Shown piece by piece: positions 6,934 to 16,871 of a DNA stretch of 22,715 nucleotides. Position 1 is the stretch's first letter. Every line of letters starts with the position of its first letter. The DNA lies in NCBI GenBank assembly GCA_041670885.1, contig JBAXYJ010000015.1, positions 1 through 22,715 of the forward strand, given 5' to 3'. The stretch comes from JAJBWD01 sp041670885. GTDB lineage: Bacteria > Bacillota > Clostridia > Clostridiales > Clostridiaceae. Below the pieces are notes generated by a model that saw only the letters and a list, made by a program, of their open reading frames with translations, ran no database searches and had not been told where the DNA came from. A program made the position numbers and the translations under genes.

Positions 6934-7740
6934 TTATCCAATACTTAACTTTTCCCTTATCTTCTGCAAATTGTGCCCAAATTCCCTGTCCAGTTCATCT
7001 TTATGTTTTAAATATATTTCTGCAATGAAAATATCGTGAGTTACAAAACATTCCGCCAGCAGCATGAAAGCCTTATTTTCAGTCCAGACTCCGGTAGCTT
7101 CTGTTGGTGTAAATATATTGAATAAGCACTGCTTATAATCTACAACAATGCTCATCCACCTTCCGTTTTCCTCTGCATCCTTTTCCATACCATGCATCTC
7201 ATGATAGTAAACCTGCCCAACCTTTTTTTCAGGCTCCCCATAAAGCACCGCTACAATTTCTATTCCCTTTTTACTGGCTGACAGTAATTCTTTATATAGA
7301 TAATTATAGTCTTCAGCCCAAACAGACATATATATACTTTTTTTAGCTCCTTTTATCATTGCCTTAAGCTTACTGAGTATCCTATCTGCTCCATTAATAT
7401 GCCACATAAAATCTACTCTTTCAGTCTTATCAATATTTATAATATTTTTTTTAAGATATGATAAGGTATCATCTGTCTCTCTCTTATACCTGTCTAAAAA
7501 TTCATCAATAGGAAGAGCTGAGTACTTAACCGGCTTTGAATCATTTACAATCACGAGTCCTTTATTAGCCACGCTTTTAACCACATCATATATTTTAGAT
7601 TGTGGTATCATAGACCTTTTACTTATTTCATAAGCAGTTATCTCAGGTGTTTTAAGCAGTGTTATATACAGCATAGCCTCATATTTTGTAAGTCCTATCT
7701 TTATAAGATCATCAATAATTACACTGTCTTTATTTTCCAA
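6934..7740 (-). CDS. TrmB-family transcriptional regulator
   Basis: A 268-residue DNA-binding regulator. Residues about 8-75 form a winged helix with TrmB character (LTKYEAMLYITLL, then YEISKRSMIPQSKIYDVVKSL-like recognition region). Residues from about 110 resemble the TrmB effector domain (GADRILSKLKAMIKGAKKSIYMS), which in relatives senses a small molecule. The start codon is TTG, chosen because GGGGAGG lies 5 bases upstream and no better start follows. It begins 12 bases after murD and likely shares the murD transcript, while the antiporter promoter follows it. By position it may bind the AACCACC-N2-GGTGGTT operators at 4026 and 6749; this is inference, and the ligand is unknown. No copy of the operator precedes its own gene, so autoregulation is not evident. 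Confidence 0.85.
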   Translation of the reverse strand: MENKDSVIIDDLIKIGLTKYEAMLYITLLKTPEITAYEISKRSMIPQSKIYDVVKSVANKGLVIVNDSKPVKYSALPIDEFLDRYKRETDDTLSYLKKNIINIDKTERVDFMWHINGADRILSKLKAMIKGAKKSIYMSVWAEDYNYLYKELLSASKKGIEIVAVLYGEPEKKVGQVYYHEMHGMEKDAEENGRWMSIVVDYKQCLFNIFTPTEATGVWTENKAFMLLAECFVTHDIFIAEIYLKHKDELDREFGHNLQKIREKLSIG

Positions 7741-7752
7741 GGTATCCTCCCC

Positions 7753-9129
7753 TTAAAACTCATTTACTATTTCTTTAAACTTTTTGCCTCTTTCTTCAAA
7801 GTTTTTAAACATATCAAAGCTGGCACAAGCTGGCGATAGTGTAACAATATCTCCGGGTACTGCTATTTCTTTTGCCTTTAAGACAGACTCTAAAAATGAG
7901 TCCTCCATGAATATTCTAAGGTTAATATTTCTTATCTTCATAACCCTTTTAAAAGCCTGACTTATACTTTCCTTGGTATTCCCGGATAGAATTAAGGCTT
8001 TAACTTTATCTATTCCTTCTTCTGCCAGAATATCAAAGGGAATATTCTTATCATAGCCTCCTGCAATTAATATAACCGGTTTTTTAAATGATTTCAGTCC
8101 TGCCAGAGTTCTGGTTGGACTGGAGGCTATAGAATCATTATAGTATTTTACTCCCTTATAGGTTCTTACCAGCTCTTGTCTATGCTCCACACCTTTAAAG
8201 TTTATGCTTACTTCTTTCAGGATTTCTGGTTTTACATAATTATGTACGGCCAGATATGCTGCCAGAAGGTTTTCTACATTGTGGTCTCCAGGCAGAATTA
8301 CATCTTCCCTGCTGCAAATTGTTTCCCCGAAAAGAGTCAGATTATCTCCATCTTCGCAGGCACCCTCTTCTATCTTTTCCTTTCTGGAGAACATAAGTAC
8401 TTTTCCTTTTGCCTCATCCTTCATTGAAAATGTTATAGCGTTATCTCTATTTAATATTAAAATCCCATTCTGATCCTGATACCTGTATACGTTTTTCTTT
8501 GCATCTATATATTCATCCATATCTTTATGAATATCAAGATGGTTTGGGGAAAGATTTGTTACAACAGCTATATCTATGGAAACATTCATTGTCATAAGCT
8601 GAAATGAAGAAAGCTCTAAAACTACCATGTCTTTTTCTGTTATCTCTTCAATTTTTGAAAATAGGGGAGCTCCTATGTTTCCTCCTACATATGTTTTGTA
8701 TCCTGCCCCTTTCAGCATCTCATAAATAATGGTAGTTGTCGTTGTCTTTCCGTCACTTCCTGTAACTCCAAATACAGTTCCCTTTGTATATCTTACAAAT
8801 TCCTCCATCTCCGAGGTTATGTAGGCTCCCTCTTTTTTTGCAGATATTAATGCAGGATTATCTATTCTTAAAGATGGAGTTTTAAATATTACCTGAAAGC
8901 CACTCAGCTTACTCAGATAATCATCTCCCAGCTCCAGCTTTATCCCATCCTTTATAAGCTGGTTTCCTATTTCTCCAAGCTTATCTAAACTTTTCATATC
9001 AAAGGCAGTAACTAGGGCCCCAAGTTCTTTAAGAAAATATATTAATGGAGTATTTGATATTCCAATTCCAACAACTGCGGTTTTTTTACCATTTATAAAT
9101 GATTTAAATTCTTCAAAATTTCTTCTCAT
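7753..9129 (-). CDS. murD: UDP-N-acetylmuramoylalanine--D-glutamate ligase
   Basis: Adds D-glutamate to UDP-MurNAc-L-alanine in peptidoglycan precursor synthesis, using ATP. The 458-residue protein has the three-domain Mur ligase layout: an N-terminal Rossmann-like part ([12 protein letters not shown], residues about 19-30), the ATP loop [10 protein letters not shown] (121-130), then [10 protein letters not shown] and a C-terminal domain with the [10 protein letters not shown] end typical of MurD. A TTG six codons upstream is also open, but it overlaps the GGAGG ribosome site of the ATG at 9129, so the ATG is used. The gene is outside any cell-wall cluster in this window and leads a short operon with the TrmB-like regulator. 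Confidence 0.96.
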   Translation of the reverse strand: MRRNFEEFKSFINGKKTAVVGIGISNTPLIYFLKELGALVTAFDMKSLDKLGEIGNQLIKDGIKLELGDDYLSKLSGFQVIFKTPSLRIDNPALISAKKEGAYITSEMEEFVRYTKGTVFGVTGSDGKTTTTTIIYEMLKGAGYKTYVGGNIGAPLFSKIEEITEKDMVVLELSSFQLMTMNVSIDIAVVTNLSPNHLDIHKDMDEYIDAKKNVYRYQDQNGILILNRDNAITFSMKDEAKGKVLMFSRKEKIEEGACEDGDNLTLFGETICSREDVILPGDHNVENLLAAYLAVHNYVKPEILKEVSINFKGVEHRQELVRTYKGVKYYNDSIASSPTRTLAGLKSFKKPVILIAGGYDKNIPFDILAEEGIDKVKALILSGNTKESISQAFKRVMKIRNINLRIFMEDSFLESVLKAKEIAVPGDIVTLSPACASFDMFKNFEERGKKFKEIVNEF

Positions 9130-9161
9130 AATACCTTTTACCTCCAAAGCTTCTTGCCTAT

Positions 9162-9190
9162 ATTATAACACTAGTTTTGTGAAAAATTAA
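9162..9190 (-). promoter_or_regulatory. murD promoter (extended -10)
   Basis: The minus strand has TGTTATAAT, an extended -10 box (TATAAT at 9162-9167), with a weak -35 TTAATT (9185-9190) at 17-base spacing. The -35 region overlaps the glyS terminator arm. Transcription would start about 25-30 bases before the murD start codon. Confidence 0.6.
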
Positions 9191-9208
9191 AACCCCTAAG
9201 GGTTTTAA
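9182..9208 (-). terminator. glyS terminator
   Basis: The stem TTAAAACCC/GGGTTTTAA (9187-9195 with 9200-9208, 4-base loop) is followed by five T on the minus strand. The glyS stop codon (9205-9207) lies inside the first arm. Confidence 0.85.
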
Positions 9209-10596
9209 AATTCAATTTTATTTTCTAAGAAGCTTACAAGCTGGTCTATTTTTAATCTTTCCTGAGTCATTGTATCTCTGTCTCTTATAGTTACTGTATC
9301 ATCTTCTAATGTATCAAAGTCAACTGTAATGCAGTATGGAGTTCCTGTTTCGTCTTCTCTTCTGTATCTCTTTCCTATGCTTCCAGCTTCATCATAATCC
9401 ACATTAAATTTTTTCCTTAAAATATCATATACTTCATTTGCTTTATCAGATACCTTCTTAGTAAGAGGAAGTACAGCAGCCTTAAATGGAGCTAAAGCAG
9501 GATGCAGATGAAGTACAACTCTTGAGTCTCCATTTTCCAGCTGCTCTTCCTCATAAGCATTAATTAAAAATGCTAAAGCTACTCTGTCAGCACCTAATGC
9601 CGGCTCTATACAGTATGGAACATATTTTTCATTTGTTGCAGGGTCTAAGTAAGAAAGATCAACCCCTGAATGCTCCATATGTTGTTTAAGGTCATAGTCT
9701 GTTCTGTCTGCTATGCCCCACAGCTCTCCCCAGCCAAAGGGGAATAGAAATTCTATATCTGTGGTAGCTTTGCTGTAAAATGACAATTCTTCCTTTTCAT
9801 GGTCTCTAAATCTAATACTTTCATCATTCATGCCTAAAGACAGCAGGAAGTTATGGCAAAAATCCTTCCAGTATTTGAACCATTCTAAATCTGTTCCAGG
9901 CTGGCAGAAAAACTCCAGCTCCATCTGCTCAAATTCTCTGGTTCTGAATGTAAAGTTTCCCGGGGTTATCTCGTTTCTGAAGGATTTCCCAACCTGTGCT
10001 ATTCCAAATGGAACTTTCTTTCTTGAAGACCTTTGAACATTCTTAAAATTAACGAACATCCCCTGAGCAGTTTCCGGTCTTAAATGAATTTCAGATTTAG
10101 CGTCTTCTGTCACTCCCTGAAATGTTTTAAACATTAGGTTAAATTTTCTTATATTTGTAAAATTGCTTTTTCCACAGCTGGGACAAGTTATATGATGCTC
10201 ATTTATAAAGGTCAGCAGCTCTTCATTACTCCAGCCGTCAGCAGAAGTTTTTTCAGCTTTTGTCTCTACTAAATAATCCTCTACTAATTTATCTGCTCTC
10301 CATCTTGATTTGCATTCCTTGCAGTCCATAAGGGGATCAGAAAATCCACCTAAATGTCCTGATGCTACCCATACTTCATTATTCATTAGAAGGGCACAAT
10401 CAAGACCTACATTATACTTGCTTTCCTGAACAAATTTTCTCCACCAGGCCTTTTTTACATTATTTTTAAATTCTACACCTAAAGGACCATAATCCCATGC
10501 ATTTGCAAGTCCTCCGTATATCTCCGAGCCTGGAAATACAAATCCTCTGTTTTTACAAAGACCTACTATCTTATCCATTGTTACATCTTTTGTCAT
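9205..10596 (-). CDS. glyS: Glycyl-tRNA synthetase, dimeric class II
   Basis: Charges tRNA-Gly with glycine. The 463-residue single-chain protein is the eukaryote/archaeon-like alpha-2 form, not the GlyQ/GlyS tetramer. It shows the N-terminal [22 protein letters not shown], a Cys-x2-Cys ... Cys-x2-Cys zinc-type cluster (CKEC near residue 90 and CPSC near 140), class II motif 2 ([21 protein letters not shown]) split around residue 210-230, and motif 3 [14 protein letters not shown]. The start at 10596 has AAGGAG 8 bases upstream; an in-frame TTG-region extension to 10632 runs into the T-box leader and is rejected. A T-box riboswitch precedes it, so expression should rise when tRNA-Gly is uncharged. 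Confidence 0.97.
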   Translation of the reverse strand: MTKDVTMDKIVGLCKNRGFVFPGSEIYGGLANAWDYGPLGVEFKNNVKKAWWRKFVQESKYNVGLDCALLMNNEVWVASGHLGGFSDPLMDCKECKSRWRADKLVEDYLVETKAEKTSADGWSNEELLTFINEHHITCPSCGKSNFTNIRKFNLMFKTFQGVTEDAKSEIHLRPETAQGMFVNFKNVQRSSRKKVPFGIAQVGKSFRNEITPGNFTFRTREFEQMELEFFCQPGTDLEWFKYWKDFCHNFLLSLGMNDESIRFRDHEKEELSFYSKATTDIEFLFPFGWGELWGIADRTDYDLKQHMEHSGVDLSYLDPATNEKYVPYCIEPALGADRVALAFLINAYEEEQLENGDSRVVLHLHPALAPFKAAVLPLTKKVSDKANEVYDILRKKFNVDYDEAGSIGKRYRREDETGTPYCITVDFDTLEDDTVTIRDRDTMTQERLKIDQLVSFLENKIEF

Positions 10597-10619
10597 ATTA
10601 TCACTCCTTTTTATAAAAT

Positions 10620-10800
10620 AAAAAAAGAGCATACTCTACCAAAGGGACGAAAGTAAACTTCCGCGGTTCCACCCTTCTTGGCAAGTGCCCTGCTTTTGAC
10701 TTCTCACTTAGGATTTCCAATCAAAGAAAGGTCTAAACTGCTCTCACCTTTTGCAGTCTCTCTTTATAGACTTAATTTCTATGAAATATCCTTCATCATG
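10620..10800 (-). promoter_or_regulatory. T-box riboswitch leader of glyS
   Basis: The hallmark T-box GGGTGGAACCGCGG lies at 10661-10674 (minus strand). It can form the antiterminator through AAGGG/CCCTT and CGGAAG/CTTTCG pairing, with CGTCCC as the 3' strand (about 10642-10676). An AGAG-rich stem region (AAAGAGAGACTGC ... GCAG) lies upstream around 10740-10770. A short AGAG/CTCT hairpin (10626-10637) with seven T follows as possible terminator. The leader should sense uncharged tRNA-Gly. I could not fix the specifier codon; glycine-type triplets GGT and GGA both occur in the stem I region. The upstream boundary is approximate. Confidence 0.88.
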
Positions 10801-10810
10801 AATATTAAAT

Positions 10811-10885
<75 letters not shown>

Positions 10886-10896
10886 ATATAAAAATA

Positions 10897-10924
10897 ATTA
10901 TACCATGCAGAAATAAAATTTCAA
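10897..10924 (-). promoter_or_regulatory. Promoter of tRNA-Asn (and probably glyS)
   Basis: The minus strand has TTGAAA (10919-10924), a 16-base spacer and TATAAT (10897-10902) with an extended TGG just before it. The start would fall a few bases before the mature tRNA-Asn 5' end. I see no convincing separate promoter between the tRNA and the T-box. Confidence 0.75.
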
Positions 10925-10933
10925 TAGGTAAAT

Positions 10934-10960
10934 AAAAAAAAGTGCCGAAATCCGGCACTT
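10934..10960 (-). terminator. lysS terminator
   Basis: The 8-bp stem AAGTGCCG/CGGCACTT (10940-10947 with 10953-10960) has a 5-base loop and is followed by a long T run on the minus strand. This strong terminator overlaps the lysS stop codon (10959-10961) and closes greA-lysS. Confidence 0.93.
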
Positions 10961-12467
10961 ATTCTCTATTTGGTTTCATCGTTGGAAATAGTATAACATC
11001 CCTGATTGAATAAGAATCTGTAAGGAACATAACTATTCTGTCTACTCCTATCCCAAGTCCTCCGGTTGGCGGCATACCAATTTCCAATGAATTGATAAAA
11101 TCGTCATCCATCATATATGCTTCATCATCCCCTAATTCTCTTTCCTTTAACTGCTGAAGGAATCTTTCCTTTTGAACTATAGGATCGTTAAGTTCTGAAT
11201 AAGCATTACATATTTCCCTTCCATATATAAAGCCTTCAAATCTCTCTGTATAAGCTTCGTTTCCTCTCTTTTTCTTTGTAAGAGGAGATATCTCTACCGG
11301 ATAATCCATAACAAAGGTAGGCTGTATCATATGCTGCTCAGCATATTCTTCAAAGAAGGCATTTAAGATGTCTCCCTTTGAGGAGTCTTTAAGCTCCTTT
11401 TTAAGCTCTGCGTGCTTTTCCTTTGCTAAAGCTCTTGCCTCATCATCAGAATTTATTTTATCAAAATCTACTCCGGCATACTCTTTTACTGCATCTACCA
11501 TGGTTATTCTTCTCCATGGAGGTGTTAAGTCTAAATCTGTTCCCTGATAGTTTATCTTTGTTGTTCCAAGAACTTTTTCAGCAACATAGGCTGTCATATT
11601 TTCTGTAAGCTCCATCATATCATTATAATCAGCATAGGCTTCATATAATTCAATCATTGTAAATTCAGGATTATGCCTTACATCTATTCCTTCATTTCTA
11701 AAATCCTTGCCTATTTCATAAACCTTTTCAAATCCTCCAACTATAAGCCTCTTTAGATATAATTCTGTAGCTATTCTAAGATACATATCTAAGTTAAGAG
11801 CGTTGTGATGAGTTGTAAATGGTCTTGCTGCTGCTCCTCCTGCTATTGGAGAAAGTATCGGTGTTTCCACCTCTAAATAATCTTTATTATCAAGAAATTC
11901 TCTTATAGCTCTTATAATACCAATTCTTTTAAGGAAGGTATCCTTAACATTTTCATTCATTATAAGATCCACATATCTTTGTCTGTATCTTAAATCAGGG
12001 TCCTTAAGTCCATGCCATTTTTCAGGAAGCGGTTTAAGAGATTTGCAAAGCAGCTGGAACTCTTTTATGTGTAATGTAACTTCTCCTGTCTTAGTTTTAA
12101 ATACCATTCCGGTAATGCTGATTATGTCTCCAATGTCAAAAGACTTATACTCTTTAAGTCTTTCCTCACCAACGTCGTCTATTCTTATATATAACTGAAT
12201 CTTGCCATATCTGTCATGTATATCAGAAAATCCTGCCTTACCGTGAACTCTTTTAGACATAAGTCTTCCTGCTACAGTTACATCTTTACCTTCCAGCTCA
12301 TCGAAGCTTTCTTTAACCTGTTTTGAAGTATGGCTTCTTTCTACTTTGTACACATCAAATGGATCTTTGCCATCCTTCTGCATATCAGCTAACTTCTGCA
12401 TTCTCTGAGCTATCTGCTCATTATACTGTTCTTCCAGTAATTGCAAATTTGTTTCTTCCTTTGACAT
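10959..12467 (-). CDS. lysS: Lysyl-tRNA synthetase, class II
   Basis: Charges tRNA-Lys with lysine. The 502-residue protein has an N-terminal OB-fold anticodon-binding domain ([18 protein letters not shown] around residues 64-81), class II motif 2 with [15 protein letters not shown] and ELYEAY, and C-terminal motif 3 [14 protein letters not shown]. Length and order are standard. The ATG at 12467 has GGAGG 6 bases upstream. It starts 12 bases after greA, so the two form an operon from the greA promoter, as is common in Firmicutes, and it ends in a strong terminator. Confidence 0.98.
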   Translation of the reverse strand: MSKEETNLQLLEEQYNEQIAQRMQKLADMQKDGKDPFDVYKVERSHTSKQVKESFDELEGKDVTVAGRLMSKRVHGKAGFSDIHDRYGKIQLYIRIDDVGEERLKEYKSFDIGDIISITGMVFKTKTGEVTLHIKEFQLLCKSLKPLPEKWHGLKDPDLRYRQRYVDLIMNENVKDTFLKRIGIIRAIREFLDNKDYLEVETPILSPIAGGAAARPFTTHHNALNLDMYLRIATELYLKRLIVGGFEKVYEIGKDFRNEGIDVRHNPEFTMIELYEAYADYNDMMELTENMTAYVAEKVLGTTKINYQGTDLDLTPPWRRITMVDAVKEYAGVDFDKINSDDEARALAKEKHAELKKELKDSSKGDILNAFFEEYAEQHMIQPTFVMDYPVEISPLTKKKRGNEAYTERFEGFIYGREICNAYSELNDPIVQKERFLQQLKERELGDDEAYMMDDDFINSLEIGMPPTGGLGIGVDRIVMFLTDSYSIRDVILFPTMKPNRE

Positions 12468-12479
12468 TTTTTACCTCCA

Positions 12480-12959
12480 TTATCTTCTTAAGCTTAATAT
12501 TTCAAACTTCTCCACTCCATCTGGCACAGGTACTTCAACTATTTCTCCAACACCTTTCCCGACTAAAGCCATTCCAACAGGTGAATCAATTGATATTTTA
12601 TCCGTCATTGGATCAGCCTGGGATGATCCAACTATTTCGTATTCTGCTTCCTCATCAAATGTATAATCTTTAACCTTAACAAATGATCCTAGGGATACCT
12701 TATCTTTTGCTAGTTCGCTTTCATCTACTACTTCTACGTTTTTAAGCATGGTTTCAAGCTGAATTATTCTTCCTTCCATGAATGCCTGATCATTTTTAGC
12801 CTCATCATATTCTGCATTTTCACTTAAATCACCAAATGAACGGGCAACCTTTATTTTTTCAGTTATCTCTTGCCTTTTAGTTGTCTTTAAATAATCCAGT
12901 TCTTCTTCGATTTTCTTAACTCCCTCATAAGTCATTACGTATTTCTTTGATCCTGCCAT
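12480..12959 (-). CDS. greA: Transcription elongation factor GreA
   Basis: Rescues backtracked RNA polymerase by stimulating cleavage of the 3' end of the transcript. The 159-residue protein has the N-terminal coiled coil that enters the polymerase secondary channel, with the acidic tip [15 protein letters not shown] (about residues 41-55), and a C-terminal FKBP-like globular domain ([16 protein letters not shown]). The ATG start has GGGGAG 6 bases upstream. First gene of greA-lysS, behind a perfect consensus promoter and a leader of about 100 bases with a long hairpin, which may allow control at the level of elongation. Confidence 0.98.
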   Translation of the reverse strand: MAGSKKYVMTYEGVKKIEEELDYLKTTKRQEITEKIKVARSFGDLSENAEYDEAKNDQAFMEGRIIQLETMLKNVEVVDESELAKDKVSLGSFVKVKDYTFDEEAEYEIVGSSQADPMTDKISIDSPVGMALVGKGVGEIVEVPVPDGVEKFEILSLRR

Positions 12960-13004
12960 ACATTTCTCCCCTTTTTAATATTTTCACTTTGACTAAATAT
13001 AATT

Positions 13005-13049
13005 AGGAAACTGTATATGTAAGCTTTGGCAGCAAATATACAATTTCCT
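13005..13049 (-). promoter_or_regulatory. Hairpin in the greA leader
   Basis: In the greA 5' untranslated region AGGAAA (arm pairing 13005-13010 with 13044-13049) and GTATAT (13013-13018 with 13036-13041) form a 12-bp stem interrupted by a 2x2 internal loop. The stem starts within about 10 bases of the predicted start point. The following AATTATATTT is not a clean T tract. It may be an attenuator, a pause site or a stabilising 5' hairpin. Confidence 0.6.
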
Positions 13050-13062
13050 GAATTAAGTAGAT

Positions 13063-13091
13063 ATTATAATCCAGGTGTAATAAGTTGTCAA
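13063..13091 (-). promoter_or_regulatory. greA-lysS promoter, perfect consensus
   Basis: The minus strand has TTGACA (13086-13091), a 17-base spacer and TATAAT (13063-13068). It lies in the 168-base gap between dusB and greA. The predicted start is near 13056. No strong terminator for dusB is visible upstream of it, only AT-rich weak repeats. Confidence 0.88.
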
Positions 13092-13127
13092 TATTATTTA
13101 TTTATATTTAAATTTTATTAAAATATT

Positions 13128-14090
13128 CTACAATACCTCTTTATATTCCTCTAAAAGTTCTATGACCCTGTTTTTGTCGTCTTCAGAATTTATAATATCT
13201 CTCATTTGAGCTGAATTCTTCATTCCCTTTATATACCAGCCTATATGTTTTCTCATTTCCTTTACTGCTGTTTTTTCTTCATACATATCAAGAGCTTTCT
13301 TATAATGGTATATGCAAACGTCTATTCTTTCTCTGTCACTTACCTGCTTAGTTTCTTTACCATTTAAATATGCATGTATTTCTCTGAATATGAATGGATT
13401 CCCTAAAGTTCCACGTGCTACCATAATTCCATCGCATTTTGTTTTTTGAAACATATTCAAGGCATCCTCTTTAGTGAATATATCTCCGTTTCCGATAACA
13501 GGTATGGAAACCGCTTCTTTAACCTTTCTTATTATATCAATATCTGAATTCCCGCTATACTCCTGCTTTCTTGTCCTGCCATGAACAGTAACAGCATCTG
13601 CTCCAGCTTCTTCCATAGCCTTTGCAAACTCCACAGCATTTACTGAGGTTTCATCAAATCCTTTTCTAAACTTAACAGTAACAGGCTTTTCAGATGCCTT
13701 CTTTACTTCACTGACAATATTCATGGCCAGCGGAATGTTTTTCATAAGTGCGGAGCCTTCTCCATTATCTACTACTTTTGGTACAGGGCATCCCATGTTA
13801 ATATCAACAAGAGAAACATCATCTCTCCGGTTTAACACATCCGCAGCTGCTGCCATAATAAGAGGATCACTTCCAAAAAGCTGAACGCCAATAGGAGCTT
13901 CTTCTTCTGACACATATAAAAGATCTCTTGTTTTGCTGTTATCAAAATAAATTCCTTTGGAACTTACCATCTCTGAATATACGAACCCTGCTCCATATTC
14001 CAGACATATATTCCTAAAAACCGTATCTGTAACTCCTGCTAAAGGAGCCAGAAGTACATTGCTTTTTAATTCTAAGTTTCCTATTTTCAT
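13128..14090 (-). CDS. dusB: tRNA-dihydrouridine synthase (DusB type)
   Basis: FMN enzyme that reduces specific uridines in tRNA to dihydrouridine. The 320-residue protein has a TIM-barrel N-terminus (LLAPLAGVTDTVFR, residues 13-26), MGCPVPKVVDNGEGSALM with the catalytic cysteine at 101, VTVHGRTR and GNGDIF for flavin binding, and a helical C-terminal tRNA-binding part. The ATG lies one base after the coaX stop codon and uses GAGGA inside the end of coaX, so the two are translationally linked. The assignment to the Dus family is firm; the exact tRNA position modified is not shown by sequence. Confidence 0.95.
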   Translation of the reverse strand: MKIGNLELKSNVLLAPLAGVTDTVFRNICLEYGAGFVYSEMVSSKGIYFDNSKTRDLLYVSEEEAPIGVQLFGSDPLIMAAAADVLNRRDDVSLVDINMGCPVPKVVDNGEGSALMKNIPLAMNIVSEVKKASEKPVTVKFRKGFDETSVNAVEFAKAMEEAGADAVTVHGRTRKQEYSGNSDIDIIRKVKEAVSIPVIGNGDIFTKEDALNMFQKTKCDGIMVARGTLGNPFIFREIHAYLNGKETKQVSDRERIDVCIYHYKKALDMYEEKTAVKEMRKHIGWYIKGMKNSAQMRDIINSEDDKNRVIELLEEYKEVL

Positions 14091-14091
14091 T

Positions 14092-14877
14092 TTAGTCCTC
14101 TTTTTTATTCTTGTCGTATATTATTCTAAGTCCATCCAGTGTAAGATTTGAATCTACATAATCAATAGCCTCTGTATATTTAGCAATAAGCTTTGAAAGG
14201 CCTCCTGTTGCTATTACTAATACTTCACCCGGATTATTCGATTTAAGTTCTCCTTTCATCTTTTTCACTATATACTCAACTAAACCTATGTAACCGTTTA
14301 TAATGCCGGACTGCATACTGGTGATTGTATTTTTGCATATAACATTTTCAGTCTTAATAAGTGAAATACTGGGAAGCTTTGCAGCTTTTTCAAATAAAGC
14401 ATCTGCTGATATTTTGATTCCTGGGCTTATGGTTCCTCCTAAGTAATCTGCGCATGAAGATACAGCACAAAAGGTAGTAGCAGTTCCAAAGTCAATTATG
14501 ATTAAATTCTTATTATGTTTTTCATGAGCAGCTACTGCATTTACTATTCTGTCAGCCCCTACCTCTTTAGGATTATCATACTTTATATTTATACCGGTCT
14601 TAACACCAGGACCTACCACAATTGGTTCTATATGAAAATACTTACGCAAACTATGGGTAAGAGAATGCATAATATTAGGTACTACAGAGGATACTATTAT
14701 TCCGTCAATATTACTAATATCTATCCCCTCATTACTAAATAATGCTAAGAATTGAATACCAAATTCATCTGCAGTTCTTGTATAATCGGTAGAAATTCTC
14801 CAGTTTACTTTAAGCTTATCTTTATCAAAAACACCCAATACAATATTAGTATTTCCTACATCTATTACAAAAATCAT
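14092..14877 (-). CDS. coaX: Type III pantothenate kinase
   Basis: Phosphorylates pantothenate, the first step of coenzyme A synthesis. The 261-residue protein is of the CoaX type, unrelated to CoaA. DVGNTN at 6-11 binds ATP phosphate, [11 protein letters not shown] from 107 carries the catalytic aspartate at 109, DFGTATTF is at 129-136 and GGTISPG at 147-153, all signatures of the ASKHA fold family. The ATG start has GAGGTGG 4-6 bases upstream. First gene of coaX-dusB, with its own promoter at 14906-14933. The family is insensitive to feedback by CoA. Confidence 0.96.
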   Translation of the reverse strand: MIFVIDVGNTNIVLGVFDKDKLKVNWRISTDYTRTADEFGIQFLALFSNEGIDISNIDGIIVSSVVPNIMHSLTHSLRKYFHIEPIVVGPGVKTGINIKYDNPKEVGADRIVNAVAAHEKHNKNLIIIDFGTATTFCAVSSCADYLGGTISPGIKISADALFEKAAKLPSISLIKTENVICKNTITSMQSGIINGYIGLVEYIVKKMKGELKSNNPGEVLVIATGGLSKLIAKYTEAIDYVDSNLTLDGLRIIYDKNKKED

Positions 14878-14905
14878 AATACCACCTCAATTTACAATCA
14901 CTTTT

Positions 14906-14933
14906 ATTTTATCAGTAGTTAGTTTTTTGTCAA
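14906..14933 (-). promoter_or_regulatory. coaX-dusB promoter
   Basis: The minus strand has TTGACA (14928-14933), a 16-base spacer and TAAAAT (14906-14911). The predicted start is about 20 bases before the coaX start codon. Confidence 0.75.
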
Positions 14934-14984
14934 GAAATTAAAATTCTAAAATACTTATTATTTATACTATTCCATTATTTATAA

Positions 14985-15170
14985 TATGGTAAAATTAGTT
15001 ATTTTTTTAACGATGTTATCAAATCAGCAAATATAAGAATAACAGAAAGGGTACTAAGGGATGCAAATCAATCCTTGGCAGCAGCAAGGCTTTCATTTAA
15101 TCAATATGCAAAAATATTGAAAAAGTTAAAAACTTATGTAAATTCAAACTATATCTTGTATCTGGATTAA
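14985..15170 (+). pseudogene. Plus-strand open stretch, possible gene remnant
   Basis: A plus-strand frame open for 61 codons between two stops in the 319-base coaX-fhs gap. The C-terminal part reads like protein (for example RITERVLRDANQSLAAARLS, then QYAKILKKLKTY) with typical clostridial codons. There is no ATG, GTG or TTG start near its beginning and no ribosome site, so if it was a gene its 5' end is lost. I do not recognise the family. It is the only protein-like plus-strand segment in the window. Chance openness in AT-rich DNA or an antisense RNA are alternatives. Apart from the coaX promoter and fhs terminator nothing else is evident in this gap. Confidence 0.25.
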
Positions 15171-15172
15171 TT

Positions 15173-15198
15173 AGAAAAGCTGCAGTAAACTGCAGCTT
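15173..15198 (-). terminator. fhs terminator
   Basis: The 9-bp stem AAGCTGCAG/CTGCAGCTT (15177-15185 with 15190-15198, loop TTTA) is followed by TTCTAATT on the minus strand. The T tract is short. The hairpin includes the fhs stop codon (15197-15199). Confidence 0.75.
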
Positions 15199-16861
15199 AA
15201 AATAATCCTACTATACTTCCATCTTCATTAATATCCATTTTTACTGCTGCCGGAACCTTGGGCAGACCGGGCATTGTCATAATATCTCCGGTAAGAGCAA
15301 TTATGAAGCCAGCTCCATTTGAAAGTCTGACCTCTTTTACATTTATCTTAAACCCTGAAGGTCTGGCAAGAAGAGATGGATTATCTGATAATGAATACTG
15401 AGTTTTTGCAACACATATAGGCAGCTTATCATGTCCTAAAGATTCTATCTCTTTAACCTGTTTTAAGGAAGCTAAGCTCCATTCTACTCCATCAGCTCCA
15501 TATATAGTTTTTGCTATTATATTCATTTTATCTTTTATTGGTAAATTTATGTCATATATTGGCTGGAAATTATTTTTTTCTTCTTCTATAGTTTTAATAA
15601 CAGCATTTGCTAAATCTATTCCGCCTTCGCCGCCTTTTTCCCATACTTTTGTAAGCTGAACATGAACTCCCTTACTATGGCAGTAATTTTTAATAAATTC
15701 AATTTCTTTTTCTGTATCTGCTACAAAGGCATTTATTGAAACAACTACCGGAACCTTAAAGCTCTTTATATTTTCTATTTGTTTTCCTAAGTTTTCTATA
15801 CCTGCTTTTAAGGCATCTAAATTTTCTTCATTTAATTTATCCTTTGCTGCTCCGCCGTGATGTTTTAATGCCCTTATAGTAGCAACTAAAACCGTGCAGG
15901 CAGGTTTTAGATTTCCATATCTGCACTTAATATCAAAGAACTTCTCAGCACCAAGATCAGCTCCAAAGCCTGCTTCTGTAACTACGTAGTCTCCAAGTGA
16001 AAGAGCCATTTTTGTAGCTAATATACTGTTGCAGCCATGAGCTATATTTGCAAAAGGTCCTCCGTGGATAATTGCAGGAGTATTTTCTAATGTCTGTACC
16101 AGGTTTGGCTTAATTGCATCTTTCATAAGAAGGGTCATAGCTCCCTGAACATTTAAATCTCTGCAGTAAACAGGCTCTCCCTTTATGTTATAAGCTACAA
16201 GAATATCACCCATTCGCCTTTTTAAATCCATAAGATTTTCTGATAGGCAAAGAATAGCCATTATTTCGGAAGCAACTGTTATCATAAATCCGTCTTCTCT
16301 GGGAAATCCATTAACCTTTCCTCCAAGACCTACCACAATACCTCTAAGAGCTCTGTCATTCATATCCAGTACTCTTTTAAATACTATTCTTCTGGCATCT
16401 ATCTGAAGCTGATTACCCTGATGAATATGATTATCTATAGACGCTGCTAATAAGTTATTTGCATATGTAATGGCGTGCATATCGCCTGTAAAATGAAGGT
16501 TTATATCCTCCATAGGAACTACCTGGGCATATCCACCGCCTGCAGCTCCCCCTTTCACTCCAAACACAGGACCCAGTGATGGCTCTCTAAGTGCAATTAC
16601 AGTTTTCTTTCCAAGTCTGGTCAGGGCATCACCCAGTCCTACTGTAACTGTAGACTTACCCTCTCCTGCAGGAGTTGGATTTATGGCAGTAACAAGTATC
16701 AGCTTTCCCTCTTTTTTCGCCCTTTTTAGTACATCTAGTGATATTTTGCATTTATATTTGCCATACAGCTCAATATCATCCTCACTTAGCTTCAGCTTTT
16801 CAGCAATTTTCACAATAGGTTCCATTTTAGCCTGCTGCGCTATTTGAATATCCGTTTTCAT
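15197..16861 (-). CDS. fhs: Formate--tetrahydrofolate ligase
   Basis: ATP-dependent ligation of formate to tetrahydrofolate, giving 10-formyl-THF for one-carbon metabolism; it is also a step of the acetogenic methyl branch and of purine fermentation. The 554-residue protein has the usual length of about 555. The phosphate loop TPAGEGKST lies at about 63-71, followed by [23 protein letters not shown] split motifs, FTGDMHAI and [12 protein letters not shown]. The ATG has GGGGTGG a few bases upstream. It begins 10 bases after the thioesterase gene. No acetyl-CoA pathway partners are in the window, so an acetogenic lifestyle cannot be claimed. Confidence 0.98.
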   Translation of the reverse strand: MKTDIQIAQQAKMEPIVKIAEKLKLSEDDIELYGKYKCKISLDVLKRAKKEGKLILVTAINPTPAGEGKSTVTVGLGDALTRLGKKTVIALREPSLGPVFGVKGGAAGGGYAQVVPMEDINLHFTGDMHAITYANNLLAASIDNHIHQGNQLQIDARRIVFKRVLDMNDRALRGIVVGLGGKVNGFPREDGFMITVASEIMAILCLSENLMDLKRRMGDILVAYNIKGEPVYCRDLNVQGAMTLLMKDAIKPNLVQTLENTPAIIHGGPFANIAHGCNSILATKMALSLGDYVVTEAGFGADLGAEKFFDIKCRYGNLKPACTVLVATIRALKHHGGAAKDKLNEENLDALKAGIENLGKQIENIKSFKVPVVVSINAFVADTEKEIEFIKNYCHSKGVHVQLTKVWEKGGEGGIDLANAVIKTIEEEKNNFQPIYDINLPIKDKMNIIAKTIYGADGVEWSLASLKQVKEIESLGHDKLPICVAKTQYSLSDNPSLLARPSGFKINVKEVRLSNGAGFIIALTGDIMTMPGLPKVPAAVKMDINEDGSIVGLF

Positions 16862-16871
16862 AATACCACCC

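Noticed and set aside
13090..13127. Terminator after dusB
   Set aside because: Only short A-T repeats are present, with no G-C pairs or clear T tract; not distinguishable from background.
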